From assembly GCA_001564255.1 (NCBI GenBank), contig LKNC01000147.1:1-7038 (forward strand): 7,038 nucleotides of DNA. The letters are read 5' to 3'. The stretch comes from Natrialbaceae archaeon Tc-Br11_E2g1 (GTDB lineage Archaea; Halobacteriota; Halobacteria; Halobacteriales; Natrialbaceae). Positions within the stretch are counted from its first letter, which is position 1, and every line of letters begins with the position of its first letter. This document shows positions 1 through 6,540 of this stretch, piece by piece. Made by a program: the position numbers and the translations under genes. Below the pieces are notes generated by a model, which saw nothing but the letters and a program-made list of their open reading frames with translations, was not told the DNA's origin and did no database searches.

Positions 1-126
1 CCCTCGAGGTCTCCCCGCTGGGTGACCTGACGCCGATCGTGGCGACCGTCTACTTGCAGCTGTTTGCCTACCATATCGCGGACCTGCAGGGGCGGTCGAT
101 CGATAAGCCACGGAACCTGGCGAAAA
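1..126. repeat. Terminal direct repeat, left copy
   Basis: Bases 1-126 are identical, by direct base-by-base comparison, to bases 6913-7038 at the other end of the window in the same orientation. The match runs exactly from the first base to the last base of the window, which is typical of an assembled circular molecule whose ends overlap, or of one unit of a tandem repeat. The repeat lies wholly inside glmS-like coding sequence, so it is not a recognisable att site or transposon end. Confidence 0.95.
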
Positions 127-143
127 GTGTGACTGTGGAGTGA
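1..143 (+). pseudogene. glmS: glmS-like gene, 3' end (continues from the right end of the window if circular)
   Basis: Reading from base 3, the frame encodes about 46 residues ending in [13 protein letters not shown] and a TGA at 141-143. That ending is the hallmark C-terminus of GlmS, the cytosolic glutamine--fructose-6-phosphate aminotransferase that makes glucosamine-6-phosphate for amino-sugar synthesis. The preceding stretch ([18 protein letters not shown]) matches the last helical part of its second SIS (sugar isomerase) domain. Only the tail is here. The same frame at 6765-7038 leads exactly into this piece across the 126-base repeat, so both ends belong to one gene. Because the upstream part is frameshifted and internally deleted, this is annotated as the end of a pseudogene, although an intact glmS in a true genomic neighbour cannot be excluded from this end alone. 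Confidence 0.85.
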
Positions 144-195
144 GGTCGTTCACTCGAGCCGCACTCGTTTGGTCTGAAATAATCCAGCATTCCAC

Positions 196-232
196 AGATA
201 TATGTCCGCCACTCACGTTGTAGATACTGAGG
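196..232 (+). promoter_or_regulatory. Putative TATA element and ribosome-binding site for the regulator/TumE-like pair
   Basis: The 98-base gap after the glmS tail contains an AT patch, ATATAT at 198-203. At the usual archaeal spacing it would start transcription near 227, about 15 bases before the ATG at 242. A GAGG at 229-232 lies 9 bases before the ATG and could serve as a weak Shine-Dalgarno site. A second AT-rich stretch (GAAATAA, about 175-181) lies just upstream. No inverted-repeat operator was seen. Confidence 0.45.
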
Positions 233-241
233 CGAACCCCT

Positions 242-811
242 ATGGATCTCACCGACGTGCCCGACGATATTCCCGATTCCGGCGAGAAGCCGCCTGACTT
301 CGACGAGTGGGATGATCCTGAAGAGGTCTTCAAAGGCGGATCGACGAAAGAGCGGCTACTCGACGTCGTCATGCAGTTGCGCGATCCAACGAAAGTCTCG
401 ACAATTGCACAGCGAGCAGAGTGTGATACGGAGACCGCTCGTGACTACCTAGAATGGTTCGCCGAGATGGGGATCGTTCGAGAGGTTCCGGGCCGACCAG
501 TCAGATACGAACGGAACGACTCCTATCTTCGATGGCGCAGAGTCGAACGGATCCGAACACTATTTTCCGAGGAAGAGATCGTCCACGAGCTCTCGAAAGT
601 CGTCGAAACACTCGAGGAATATCGTGAGCAGTTCGATGCGGAGACGCCCGACGACGTATCGTTAGTCGAGGAGAGCCACGAGACATCGATCGAGGAGACC
701 TGGGAAGCGCTGTCTGAGTGGAAGACCCTCGAACGCCGAGCGAAGTTGCTCGACGCGGCTCGTCGAGACGAGGGTGCCTCGAGTGGGGGAACCGGTCGAA
801 TCAATGCCTGA
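242..811 (+). CDS. Winged-helix regulator, DUF7342-like, possible antitoxin partner
   Basis: The product is a 189-aa acidic cytosolic protein. After a disordered acidic N-terminus (residues 1-34) comes a winged helix-turn-helix (about 35-92): helix TKERLLDVVMQL, a turn, the likely recognition helix around CDTETARDYLEWF, then a basic wing near GRPVRY. An amphipathic, probably coiled-coil helix follows (about 108-132), with a charged helical tail (about 150-175). This pattern resembles the haloarchaeal winged-helix proteins grouped as DUF7342 or loosely as ArsR/TrmB-like regulators; the family name is recalled from general knowledge and was not searched. The stop overlaps the start of the next gene by 8 bases, so the two are very probably translated together. 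In that context the protein may repress its own operon and neutralise the TumE-like product, which is inference. Confidence 0.85.
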   Translation: MDLTDVPDDIPDSGEKPPDFDEWDDPEEVFKGGSTKERLLDVVMQLRDPTKVSTIAQRAECDTETARDYLEWFAEMGIVREVPGRPVRYERNDSYLRWRRVERIRTLFSEEEIVHELSKVVETLEEYREQFDAETPDDVSLVEESHETSIEETWEALSEWKTLERRAKLLDAARRDEGASSGGTGRINA

Positions 812-1226
812 AGAGAGGCAGGACGTCGGAGCGATTGACACGGACGTTCTCGAACGGATCGCCGGCCGACTGGAGCGGAGCCACCGCTTCTCGGAGGTCG
901 TTTCGCAACCGGAGTATGCACCGGATTCTGTGGTTGCAGAGTACGATACAGGGTATTTTCCGCCGGGAGTGTCACGGGCGTATTTGCGAATTCGATGGTA
1001 CGATACGAACGATTTCAACGTTCACTATTCCGAACAGTACGAGGGTCGGTCCTGGGAGTGTCGCTGGGACCGCCATCCGAACGACCACAACACGCGAGGG
1101 CACGTTCATCCACCACCGGATGCGAAGACGCCTGGCGACGACGCCGAGTTCAGCGACGATTGGCGCGACGTGCTCGCTCGCGTGGTCGGTGAGCTAGACG
1201 AGCGGATCGAGGCGTTTTGGGAGTGA
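804..1226 (+). CDS. TumE/DUF6516-like protein, candidate toxin
   Basis: The product is a 140-aa soluble protein. A small helical start (about 10-34) is followed by beta-strand-rich sequence (about 40-88) and a conserved-looking core ECRWDRHPNDHN at 85-96, with His100, His102 and PPP just after. A C-terminal helix ends in EAFWE. The pattern of a short alpha/beta protein with aromatic strands followed by an RWDxHP and HxH cluster resembles the TumE/DUF6516 family, described as the toxin part of toxin-antitoxin pairs; this is recognition from memory, without a search. The ATG at 804 overlaps the upstream stop at 809-811, which favours translational coupling. A GTG at 774 would add ten residues unlike the family start and was not chosen. 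Alternative view: a conserved haloarchaeal hypothetical protein without toxicity. Confidence 0.8.
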   Translation: MPEERQDVGAIDTDVLERIAGRLERSHRFSEVVSQPEYAPDSVVAEYDTGYFPPGVSRAYLRIRWYDTNDFNVHYSEQYEGRSWECRWDRHPNDHNTRGHVHPPPDAKTPGDDAEFSDDWRDVLARVVGELDERIEAFWE

Positions 1227-1265
1227 CGTTCTTCCCAGAGTGAAGCGTGAGAATTGGTTCGATGT

Positions 1266-2684
1266 TCAGTCCAACTCGTCGTAGATTCGCTTTCGGACCG
1301 CGACGTTTTCTTCCGCGAGCGATTGGAGTACCGTCCGGATCTCCTCGGCAGAGGCCGACTCGAGGACGCCCTCGAGTGATCGATCACTGCCAGTGGTCTC
1401 GACGTCGCCACTCGCCAGTACGGCTGCGACGATGTGTTTGCACGTGGCCGCGTCGTCGGGACAGCTACACCACCCCTCGACGTAGTTGCTGTTCGAGAGC
1501 GTGGCCTGAACGTCGTAGGGACGGCTTCCCTGGACCGTCGCCTCGAGGCGATCGTCGACGCGTTCGATATCGGTCACAGCGCCCTGTTCGTAGTAGCGTT
1601 CACCTCGTTGGTAGCGACCGGGCTCGGTGATCGAGCGAAGTGTCTCGGTATCGACTGTTGTGGATGGCTGTCGTGTTCTGAGCCGTGGAAACTCATCGAC
1701 GACCGGATCGTCTCCCGGTATCGTGGGATCTGCCGCCCGGCGGTGGATGTACCCCTGCTGGGGCCACCCGAGCGGGAACCAGTAGGTCGGGTCGGTTACG
1801 ACGTCCCAGCTCGCGTCGATCACGTCCACGTGGTCCGCTGGGAGGATCCCCTCGAGGGTTATGGTACGTGGTGTCATGCCGACCTCGAGGGAGACCTCGG
1901 TCTGGTGGTCGTCACTGGAGGCGACCTGTTCGGCGTAGTCGTCACGGACGTCCTCGAATGCGGCGATTCCCTCGGCCGTGAAGCCGTGGCCGGTGCGCTC
2001 GAGTTCGAAGACCAGATTGGCGTACTTGTGTTTCTCGCGGTACTTGATCAGTGGGCGGTTGCTCCCGATCAGGTCGGTTGGGTCGTATCCCGGAAGTGTC
2101 GTACCGAAGACGATCGGCTCGACCGCTCTCGTGGGCGTTTCGGGAAGACGGTCGGTGTCGGGGGCGTCGTCGCCGGCCGGCTCACCCAGTGGCGTCTCGA
2201 ACAGCCGTCGACAGACCGGACAGACCGTCGACTCGAGGCCACGGTAGGTCGTCGACTCGTGGGCACGACACCAGTCACAGGCCCGGCGGGCTTCGTGGTC
2301 GGTTTGCTCCCAGTCGATATCGCGGCGCGTCGTCACCAGTTTGAGTCCGGTGATGATCCGCGATCGGTATTTTTGATGACGTTCGAGTTCGGAGCGACAC
2401 GAGCCACAGAGCCCGGCGTCGCTGTCTTCGATGGCGGCCGGGAGGACGAGGCGCTGGTCGTCGGTCCGTCCTCGCGGGAACGAACTGCCCCCCATCGACA
2501 GCGAGATCGAGACCGACCCAGCTGAGTTATCGGGTTCCTCGGGCGGTTCGTAGGCGACGATATCGGTGGCAGTGACGGTCTCGTCGGGTGTGGCATCTTC
2601 GTCGTCGAACTCCCGGCCGTACCGACAGCCGTCGGGACCGACGACGTGCCACTTCCCTGAGCCGGAGCGGGCGAACGTAGGCAC
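1266..2684 (-). CDS. Zinc-binding protein with three CxxC pairs and a C-terminal SWIM finger
   Basis: The product is 472 aa from a GTG start (reading MPTFARSGSGKW). The N-terminal part (about 1-70) is acidic and of unknown fold. Three cysteine pairs follow: CGSC at 93-96, CDWC at 136-139 and CPVC at 155-158, which could hold one or two zinc ions like a ribbon. A middle region (about 185-320) has no recognised domain. From about 356 comes the SWIM-associated stretch (GRYQRGERYYEQGAV), then the SWIM finger C406-x-C408-x6-C415-x-H417, and a short helical tail to 472. SWIM fingers bind nucleic acids or proteins; no enzyme domain is visible. The frame stays open upstream to 2855, but those residues are Ser/Arg-rich and overlap the 118-aa gene, so the start at 2684 was preferred. 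The gene lies 58 bases after the 118-aa gene on the same strand, so co-transcription is likely. The exact start is uncertain. Confidence 0.8.
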   Translation of the reverse strand: MPTFARSGSGKWHVVGPDGCRYGREFDDEDATPDETVTATDIVAYEPPEEPDNSAGSVSISLSMGGSSFPRGRTDDQRLVLPAAIEDSDAGLCGSCRSELERHQKYRSRIITGLKLVTTRRDIDWEQTDHEARRACDWCRAHESTTYRGLESTVCPVCRRLFETPLGEPAGDDAPDTDRLPETPTRAVEPIVFGTTLPGYDPTDLIGSNRPLIKYREKHKYANLVFELERTGHGFTAEGIAAFEDVRDDYAEQVASSDDHQTEVSLEVGMTPRTITLEGILPADHVDVIDASWDVVTDPTYWFPLGWPQQGYIHRRAADPTIPGDDPVVDEFPRLRTRQPSTTVDTETLRSITEPGRYQRGERYYEQGAVTDIERVDDRLEATVQGSRPYDVQATLSNSNYVEGWCSCPDDAATCKHIVAAVLASGDVETTGSDRSLEGVLESASAEEIRTVLQSLAEENVAVRKRIYDELD

Positions 2685-2742
2685 GGGCGAGAGGACGCAG
2701 GGGCGTCGAAACAGCTTTTCGGTCGTCGGAAACTGGAGCGTG

Positions 2743-3099
2743 TCACTCGAGGACGAACGTCGGCAGGAGGTCGTTGTCGACGAGATACTCGAGGACGTGT
2801 TCTTCTCGCCACCCCTCGAGCGTCGAGAACAGTTCCTCTTCGACGTCCGGATCACGCATCGCCTCGTGGCCTTTGGACTCGAGGACGGACCACGTTTCCG
2901 TCTCGGGATCGAACGCGATCGCGTACGTTCCGCTCTCGAGGATGAGCAGGAATTCGGTGACGACGTCGTTGAACCGGCTCTTGATCGGCATCGTCCCGAC
3001 CGTGCGGTCCGATTCGCCCAGTTCCTTGACCGTCTCGTGGTGGAGTGGTCTGGAGGGAAGCGCGTCGACGAGGTTCGGTCGGTGGTCGTCGGTAATCAT
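2743..3099 (-). CDS. Hypothetical protein, 118 aa
   Basis: I do not recognise this protein. It is acidic, with no cysteine motif, signal peptide or membrane segment. The middle (about 55-72, TYAIAFDPETETWSVLES) looks like two beta strands, and the C-terminal half (about 80-112) is predicted helical by eye, ending in LLPTFVLE. The ATG at 3099 follows a TATA-like patch about 30 bases upstream, which fits a leaderless transcript. The frame is open further upstream, but that extension would lie antisense to the next gene and is Arg/Ser-rich, so it was discarded. The SWIM gene starts 58 bases downstream on the same strand, making a likely two-gene unit. A role as a small partner of the SWIM protein is possible but unsupported. 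Confidence 0.7.
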   Translation of the reverse strand: MITDDHRPNLVDALPSRPLHHETVKELGESDRTVGTMPIKSRFNDVVTEFLLILESGTYAIAFDPETETWSVLESKGHEAMRDPDVEEELFSTLEGWREEHVLEYLVDNDLLPTFVLE

Positions 3100-3122
3100 T
3101 TTACATCTATCGTCGGGAACAG

Positions 3123-3133
3123 GTGATAAAAGT
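3123..3133 (-). promoter_or_regulatory. TATA-like element for the 118-aa/SWIM unit
   Basis: On the - strand the patch reads CTTTTATCACC, centred near 3129 and about 30 bases upstream of the ATG at 3099. This matches the spacing of a haloarchaeal TATA box for a leaderless transcript. It is the most AT-rich patch in the 98-base divergent gap 3100-3197. The + strand gene at 3198 may instead use GTTTACC around 3164-3170, at about the same distance from its own ATG, but that element is weaker. Confidence 0.4.
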
Positions 3134-3197
3134 GGCTCCGTCCGTTTCGGCCGCCGGCCTGTGGGTTTACCTCGCGGGGCTGCGTCGTCGATAGTAA

Positions 3198-4247
3198 ATG
3201 GCACACACCTGTGAGGACTGTGGCGAGAACTTCGAGACGCTCTCGTCGCTTCGGATGCACGACTGCCCAGAAGACGAGGAAGCAGCTGCGAGAGAGTGGG
3301 AGAAAGAAGCACAAGAAGAAATGGCCCGCATCCGAAAACTCGAGCGCGAGGAGAACCTATCCGCGAAACGAGCGGCCTCCTCGGCACTGACCGACGCACT
3401 CGAGCGTGCCGGCGCGGACGACCTCGGGGCTGTCTACGAGGCACTCGCCCACTACGAGCGCCACCTCACCGAGGAGTGGCAACGGCGCCGGCGCGACGAG
3501 GACGACAGCTACAACGGGTTCCACCGTGTCTTCTACGGGTCAGCGGTCGCCACACTGGACGAAGCAGTCCGGGCGGAGGGATGGCCGTTCCTGCTCGACG
3601 TCCTTGAGGCGTACTGGCCGACGGCGACGTTCGACCTCGAGACCTACGCCGACGTTCCTGAAAACGCGTATCCGGACCGAAGCGAGTTCGAGGACTACGC
3701 TCACATTAGTCACGTTCTCACGACCGTCACCGGCCAACAGCTGGTTCGAACGCGACTTGAGGACGGGGTCGAGGCAATCCCTCAGCGTGCACTCGAGTTC
3801 CAGTTGCCCTTCCATCGCAGCCCGGACGACGAGGGGGCCTGGATCGAGTCGATGAGCTACGGCTGGGGAATCGGCCACCCAGACCATCCCGTCGAGGAGA
3901 ACCTGCAAGCGATCGTCGATGGGGAATACGCCATCTGGTTCGGAGGAGCCATCGAACAGGCCATGCACGCCGACCAGTGGGCGACGGTGGACCTCCTCGA
4001 GGAGGCGTCTACTGCCGGCGTCGTCTCCGATCCAGTCACGGCGTTACGTGGCCTCGCATCGATCGAGCGTGGGGAGTACCCCGACTCGAGTGACCACTGG
4101 GATTGGGAGGGCGTCTATCCCGAACTCGACGACGAGGGATTCGACTGGGAACCCGGCGTTCGGGAACGGCTCCGGGATCTCGTCGTCGACTGTGGTCTCG
4201 CGGCCGAACTGCCGGCTGACTGGACGTTCGATGACATAACGCTTTGA
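3198..4247 (+). CDS. Protein with an N-terminal C2H2/CCHC-like zinc finger
   Basis: The product is 349 aa. The first 23 residues form a zinc-finger-like unit, C5-x2-C8-x12-H21-x-C23, with the usual hydrophobic positions (F12, L18). Residues about 24-60 are a highly charged helix, probably coiled coil (EAAAREWEKEAQEEMARIRK). The rest (about 62-349) is helical and acidic with many aromatic residues and no domain I recognise. The start is firm because a TAA codon lies in frame directly before the ATG. The gene diverges from the 118-aa/SWIM unit across 98 bases and runs tail-to-tail into the 600-aa SWIM gene with 20 bases between them. Short fingers of this sort in haloarchaea usually bind DNA, RNA or protein; no specific target can be read here. 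Confidence 0.85.
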   Translation: MAHTCEDCGENFETLSSLRMHDCPEDEEAAAREWEKEAQEEMARIRKLEREENLSAKRAASSALTDALERAGADDLGAVYEALAHYERHLTEEWQRRRRDEDDSYNGFHRVFYGSAVATLDEAVRAEGWPFLLDVLEAYWPTATFDLETYADVPENAYPDRSEFEDYAHISHVLTTVTGQQLVRTRLEDGVEAIPQRALEFQLPFHRSPDDEGAWIESMSYGWGIGHPDHPVEENLQAIVDGEYAIWFGGAIEQAMHADQWATVDLLEEASTAGVVSDPVTALRGLASIERGEYPDSSDHWDWEGVYPELDDEGFDWEPGVRERLRDLVVDCGLAAELPADWTFDDITL

Positions 4248-4267
4248 ACCATTTCGTTCGGCATATG

Positions 4268-6070
4268 CTATGCAAAATCGTCCAACAGATCGTCCAGCAT
4301 TGGCCGTAATTTGTACTTTCGATAGTGTTCTTCCCGGATCGTTTCGACATCGGAGCGCCATTCGGCAAGTTGGTTCGCGTCCCGTGCTGCGTCTCCCGCA
4401 CGTTCGAGCCATCGTACAGCCGTCCGGTATCGATCGTGCTGACCGTCCTCGATAATCGGCGCTGCCTGTGCTTTGCAGACTTCTATCGCCCATTCCGGTC
4501 GCTGTTCGCTGACCGCCTCGACGACCTGTTCGATTACGTCGGCTCTGCCGGACGCGTCGGCGAGTTCGATGGCCTCGTCGTACAGCCCCTCGTGGAGGAA
4601 GACCTCGACGGTCCCACTGACGTATCGATCAGAACGCTGGCGAGCGACCGCGAGTAACTCGTCTCGAACACGTTCCCAGTCATCACTGGCGATCTCTTCG
4701 ACCGCCTGGTACGCACTCAGTGACGGGTTTTCCTCGAACGCGACGATGGCCGCCTCCAGTGCGAGTTCGTCTTCGCCAGCGCTGGATGCACAGTCACGGA
4801 GCCACGTCGCGAGTTCACCCCGCAGGTATCCGTCGACCGTCAGCCCGTGTTCGGCAACCGTGAGAGCTGCGGTCGTCTCGCCGTTCTCCCGGAGTGTCCT
4901 GGCCAACTCGAACAGCGTCTCCGGTGTCAACAGATGATCGATTCCGTACTCGATCGCGTCTTCGATCCGTCCGTCCCACACCAACATCGTTGCATGAGCG
5001 GTATCGTGCCCCGTTGCCAGAGAGAGGTTGAGATACCCGTCGATGTCCCCGCGGTTCTCGAGGACATCGAGACGGGCATCGATAACGCTCTCATCGTACC
5101 AGCCCGAGCTATCCTCCCAGAACTCGCCGTGGTCGAACGCTCCCTGCATCGCTTGCTGGATGCGATCGTCGTCCCATCCCTCGAGCGCTGCATCGGCGGC
5201 GGGTCCGAGCATCGGCCTGCCCATGAAGTGACGGAACACGGTATCACTATCCCACTCTCTGAGACGCCGTTCCCACTCTTCCCGTTCGTTCCCGTCCAGA
5301 TCGGTCGTGAGGAGTGCCTCGGTGAACAGATCGCACAGGTCACCGATCGTCTCGTACACGGTGGGAACGTCGTGTGGTAACAGACCAGTCCAGTGCTCCT
5401 CTACCAGCACCTCGGTGACGACGCGAAGAACGTCGAGTGCGGTTTCTCCGTCGCCAGCGTCGAGGGCGATCCGCACCTGTTCGAGTAACTCGTCCAGCTG
5501 TTCTGCCATGCGCTGCGCTTCGGCGTAGGCGTCGCTGTGGCCTCGCTGGCCCGGCTTTGGAAGCGCATGTTCGGCCTGCGCACGAACCGAGTTCAGGTTG
5601 ACCGACACCGTCGATGACGCCGTTGCCTCGTCGGCTACCGCACTGGTCTGGAGGCGGGTTTCGACCCACTGGGCGAGCTCCGGACGGCGGTCGACGAGTT
5701 CGACGAGAACGTCTTCCAGTGTCTCCCGTTCGGCCTGTGTGATCAGCTCCGAGATCGGTTGCCCGTGTGTAATCCGGTCGGGGTCACGGATATACGTCAA
5801 CAGTACAGCGACACGATGTTTGCAGATCCCGCCGTAATCGTAGGGACAGGTACACGCTGTGTGGGCGATACCCGCCTCGTCGAACTCGATGGTCACCGAA
5901 TAGGGCTGGTACTGGCTTCCCTCGACCTCCGCTCGCAACTGAGTACCCCGACGGACAACAGCATCGACTGCCCCACGCTCGTAGTACGATTCACCTCTCT
6001 CGTACGATTTCGAGCGGGTGAGGTCCCGAATCGCCGTCTCGGTCAGTGGTGGCTCTTGTTTCTCAGCCAT
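4268..6070 (-). CDS. SWIM zinc finger protein with helical-repeat tail
   Basis: The product is 600 aa. The N-terminus has the stretch SYERGESYYERGAV (about 22-35) that typically precedes a SWIM finger, then the finger itself, C73-x-C75-x7-C83-x-H85. A short helical segment (about 105-140) is followed by a linker and a long all-helical region (about 160-600) with TPR-like hairpins, for example around 330-350, 361-410 and 486-520. It ends in a basic-acidic tail (EEHYRKYKLRPMLDDLLDDF). Architecture and length match the broad bacterial and archaeal SWIM zinc finger family of unknown function, in which the finger is thought to bind nucleic acid or protein and the solenoid to act as a scaffold. No ATPase, nuclease or helicase motif is present. 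The gene is complete and appears to be transcribed alone. Confidence 0.9.
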   Translation of the reverse strand: MAEKQEPPLTETAIRDLTRSKSYERGESYYERGAVDAVVRRGTQLRAEVEGSQYQPYSVTIEFDEAGIAHTACTCPYDYGGICKHRVAVLLTYIRDPDRITHGQPISELITQAERETLEDVLVELVDRRPELAQWVETRLQTSAVADEATASSTVSVNLNSVRAQAEHALPKPGQRGHSDAYAEAQRMAEQLDELLEQVRIALDAGDGETALDVLRVVTEVLVEEHWTGLLPHDVPTVYETIGDLCDLFTEALLTTDLDGNEREEWERRLREWDSDTVFRHFMGRPMLGPAADAALEGWDDDRIQQAMQGAFDHGEFWEDSSGWYDESVIDARLDVLENRGDIDGYLNLSLATGHDTAHATMLVWDGRIEDAIEYGIDHLLTPETLFELARTLRENGETTAALTVAEHGLTVDGYLRGELATWLRDCASSAGEDELALEAAIVAFEENPSLSAYQAVEEIASDDWERVRDELLAVARQRSDRYVSGTVEVFLHEGLYDEAIELADASGRADVIEQVVEAVSEQRPEWAIEVCKAQAAPIIEDGQHDRYRTAVRWLERAGDAARDANQLAEWRSDVETIREEHYRKYKLRPMLDDLLDDFA

Positions 6071-6100
6071 TGGCTGTACGGAAACCTATGAAGAACTGGT

Positions 6101-6110
6101 GAAATGTACC
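6101..6110 (-). promoter_or_regulatory. Possible TATA-like element for the 600-aa SWIM gene
   Basis: The - strand reads GGTACATTTC here, about 35 bases upstream of the ATG at 6070, which would give a leader of under 10 bases. A competing AT patch (TATAATCC on the - strand, 6136-6143) would give a leader of about 45 bases. The gap 6071-6166 holds nothing else recognisable. Which element is used, if either, cannot be decided from the sequence. Confidence 0.25.
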
Positions 6111-6166
6111 TTGGGAGTCGTCCGTTCTCACGTCCGGATTATACTCCCGACGATCTGGCGAGAGAC

Positions 6167-6530
6167 CTAGCCGTCTATCGGCGATCCCGTGTATGCACAG
6201 ATGCCGGTTCGCGGGGAGTTGACCTTCGGCAGGTAGGTCGGCCGATCACAGTCGTCTTCGTGTGCGTCGGCACACGCCTCGCACAGCCAGGCGTCGGAGC
6301 CGCGTTCCCACAGCCAGGTCTGACAGACTTTTGACGCCGACCCGCCACAGGAGCCACACGTGATCTCCGGCTCGTGGTTTCGTGCGAGCAGCACGATCCC
6401 GTCATGTCCCGTCTCGATGGCGTCGGTTCCCCGTTCCGCGAACGCCTCGAGGTCCCAGCCGCCAATGTCGACGACGCGGATCTCAAGGGTGGTCGTCGAG
6501 CCGAAGTCGTATTCGTAGGTGAACTCCGCG
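6167..6530 (-). pseudogene. C-terminal remnant of a pRiA4b ORF-3-like zinc-ribbon protein
   Basis: The - strand frame encodes about 120 residues to a TAG at 6167-6169. The first recognisable block is FTYEYDFGSTTTLEIRVVD, the signature of the plasmid pRiA4b ORF-3 family (also called the IS1096 passenger TnpR-like family). It is followed by LLARNHEPEITCGSCGG, a zinc ribbon made of CGSC, a later KVC and CEAC, and the family's usual ending LPKVNSPRTGICAYTG. The C-terminus is complete, but the N-terminal part is missing: at about 6530 the sequence changes to glmS on the opposite strand, and a stop lies in frame shortly beyond. A GTG at 6394 gives only a 75-aa internal start and is not a convincing gene. 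The family function is not established; some members travel with plasmids and insertion elements. Confidence 0.75.
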
Positions 6531-6540
6531 TCAGCGTCGC
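6525..6540. other. Rearrangement junction joining two 5'-truncated genes
   Basis: To the left, recognisable pRiA4b ORF-3-like codons on the - strand reach about 6523. To the right, recognisable glmS codons on the + strand begin with VAATKTF at 6536. The few bases between cannot be assigned with certainty. Both genes are cut on their 5' side at the same place. No target-site duplication, transposon end or tRNA was seen at the joint. Confidence 0.6.

Noticed and set aside
774..803. GTG start ten codons upstream of the TumE-like gene's ATG
   Set aside because: The added residues look like read-through of the regulator's tail, and the ATG at 804 has the classic overlapping-start arrangement.
1227..1265. 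Terminator between the convergent TumE-like and SWIM genes
   Set aside because: There is no hairpin and no clear T-rich tract on either strand in this 39-base gap.
1434..2525. 363-codon open frame on the + strand
   Set aside because: It lies entirely antisense to the 472-aa SWIM gene, whose cysteine motifs are clearly real. Its product is Val/Arg/Gly-rich without a domain, as expected of a shadow frame in GC-rich haloarchaeal DNA.
2685..2855. 57-residue N-terminal extension of the 472-aa SWIM protein
   Set aside because: The residues are Ser/Arg-rich, unlike acidic halophilic proteins, and most of the stretch overlaps the 118-aa gene on the same strand. The GTG at 2684 gives a sensible start.
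2566..3126. 186-codon open frame on the + strand
   Set aside because: It is antisense to the 118-aa gene and to the start of the SWIM gene, with no recognisable motif and no promoter.
3100..3444. 115-residue extension of the 118-aa gene on the - strand
   Set aside because: It is antisense to the finger-protein gene and Arg/Ser-rich. The ATG at 3099 has a TATA-like element at the right distance.
4255..4275. Palindrome GCATATGC and nearby GCTATGC between two convergent genes as a terminator
   Set aside because: The 8-base perfect palindrome is short and overlaps the stop codon of the 600-aa gene, and no T-run follows on either strand.
6113..6148. Inverted repeat GGGAGT / ACTCCC upstream of the 600-aa SWIM gene
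   Set aside because: The arms are only 6 bases long with a 24-base spacer and no extended pairing, so it could easily be chance.
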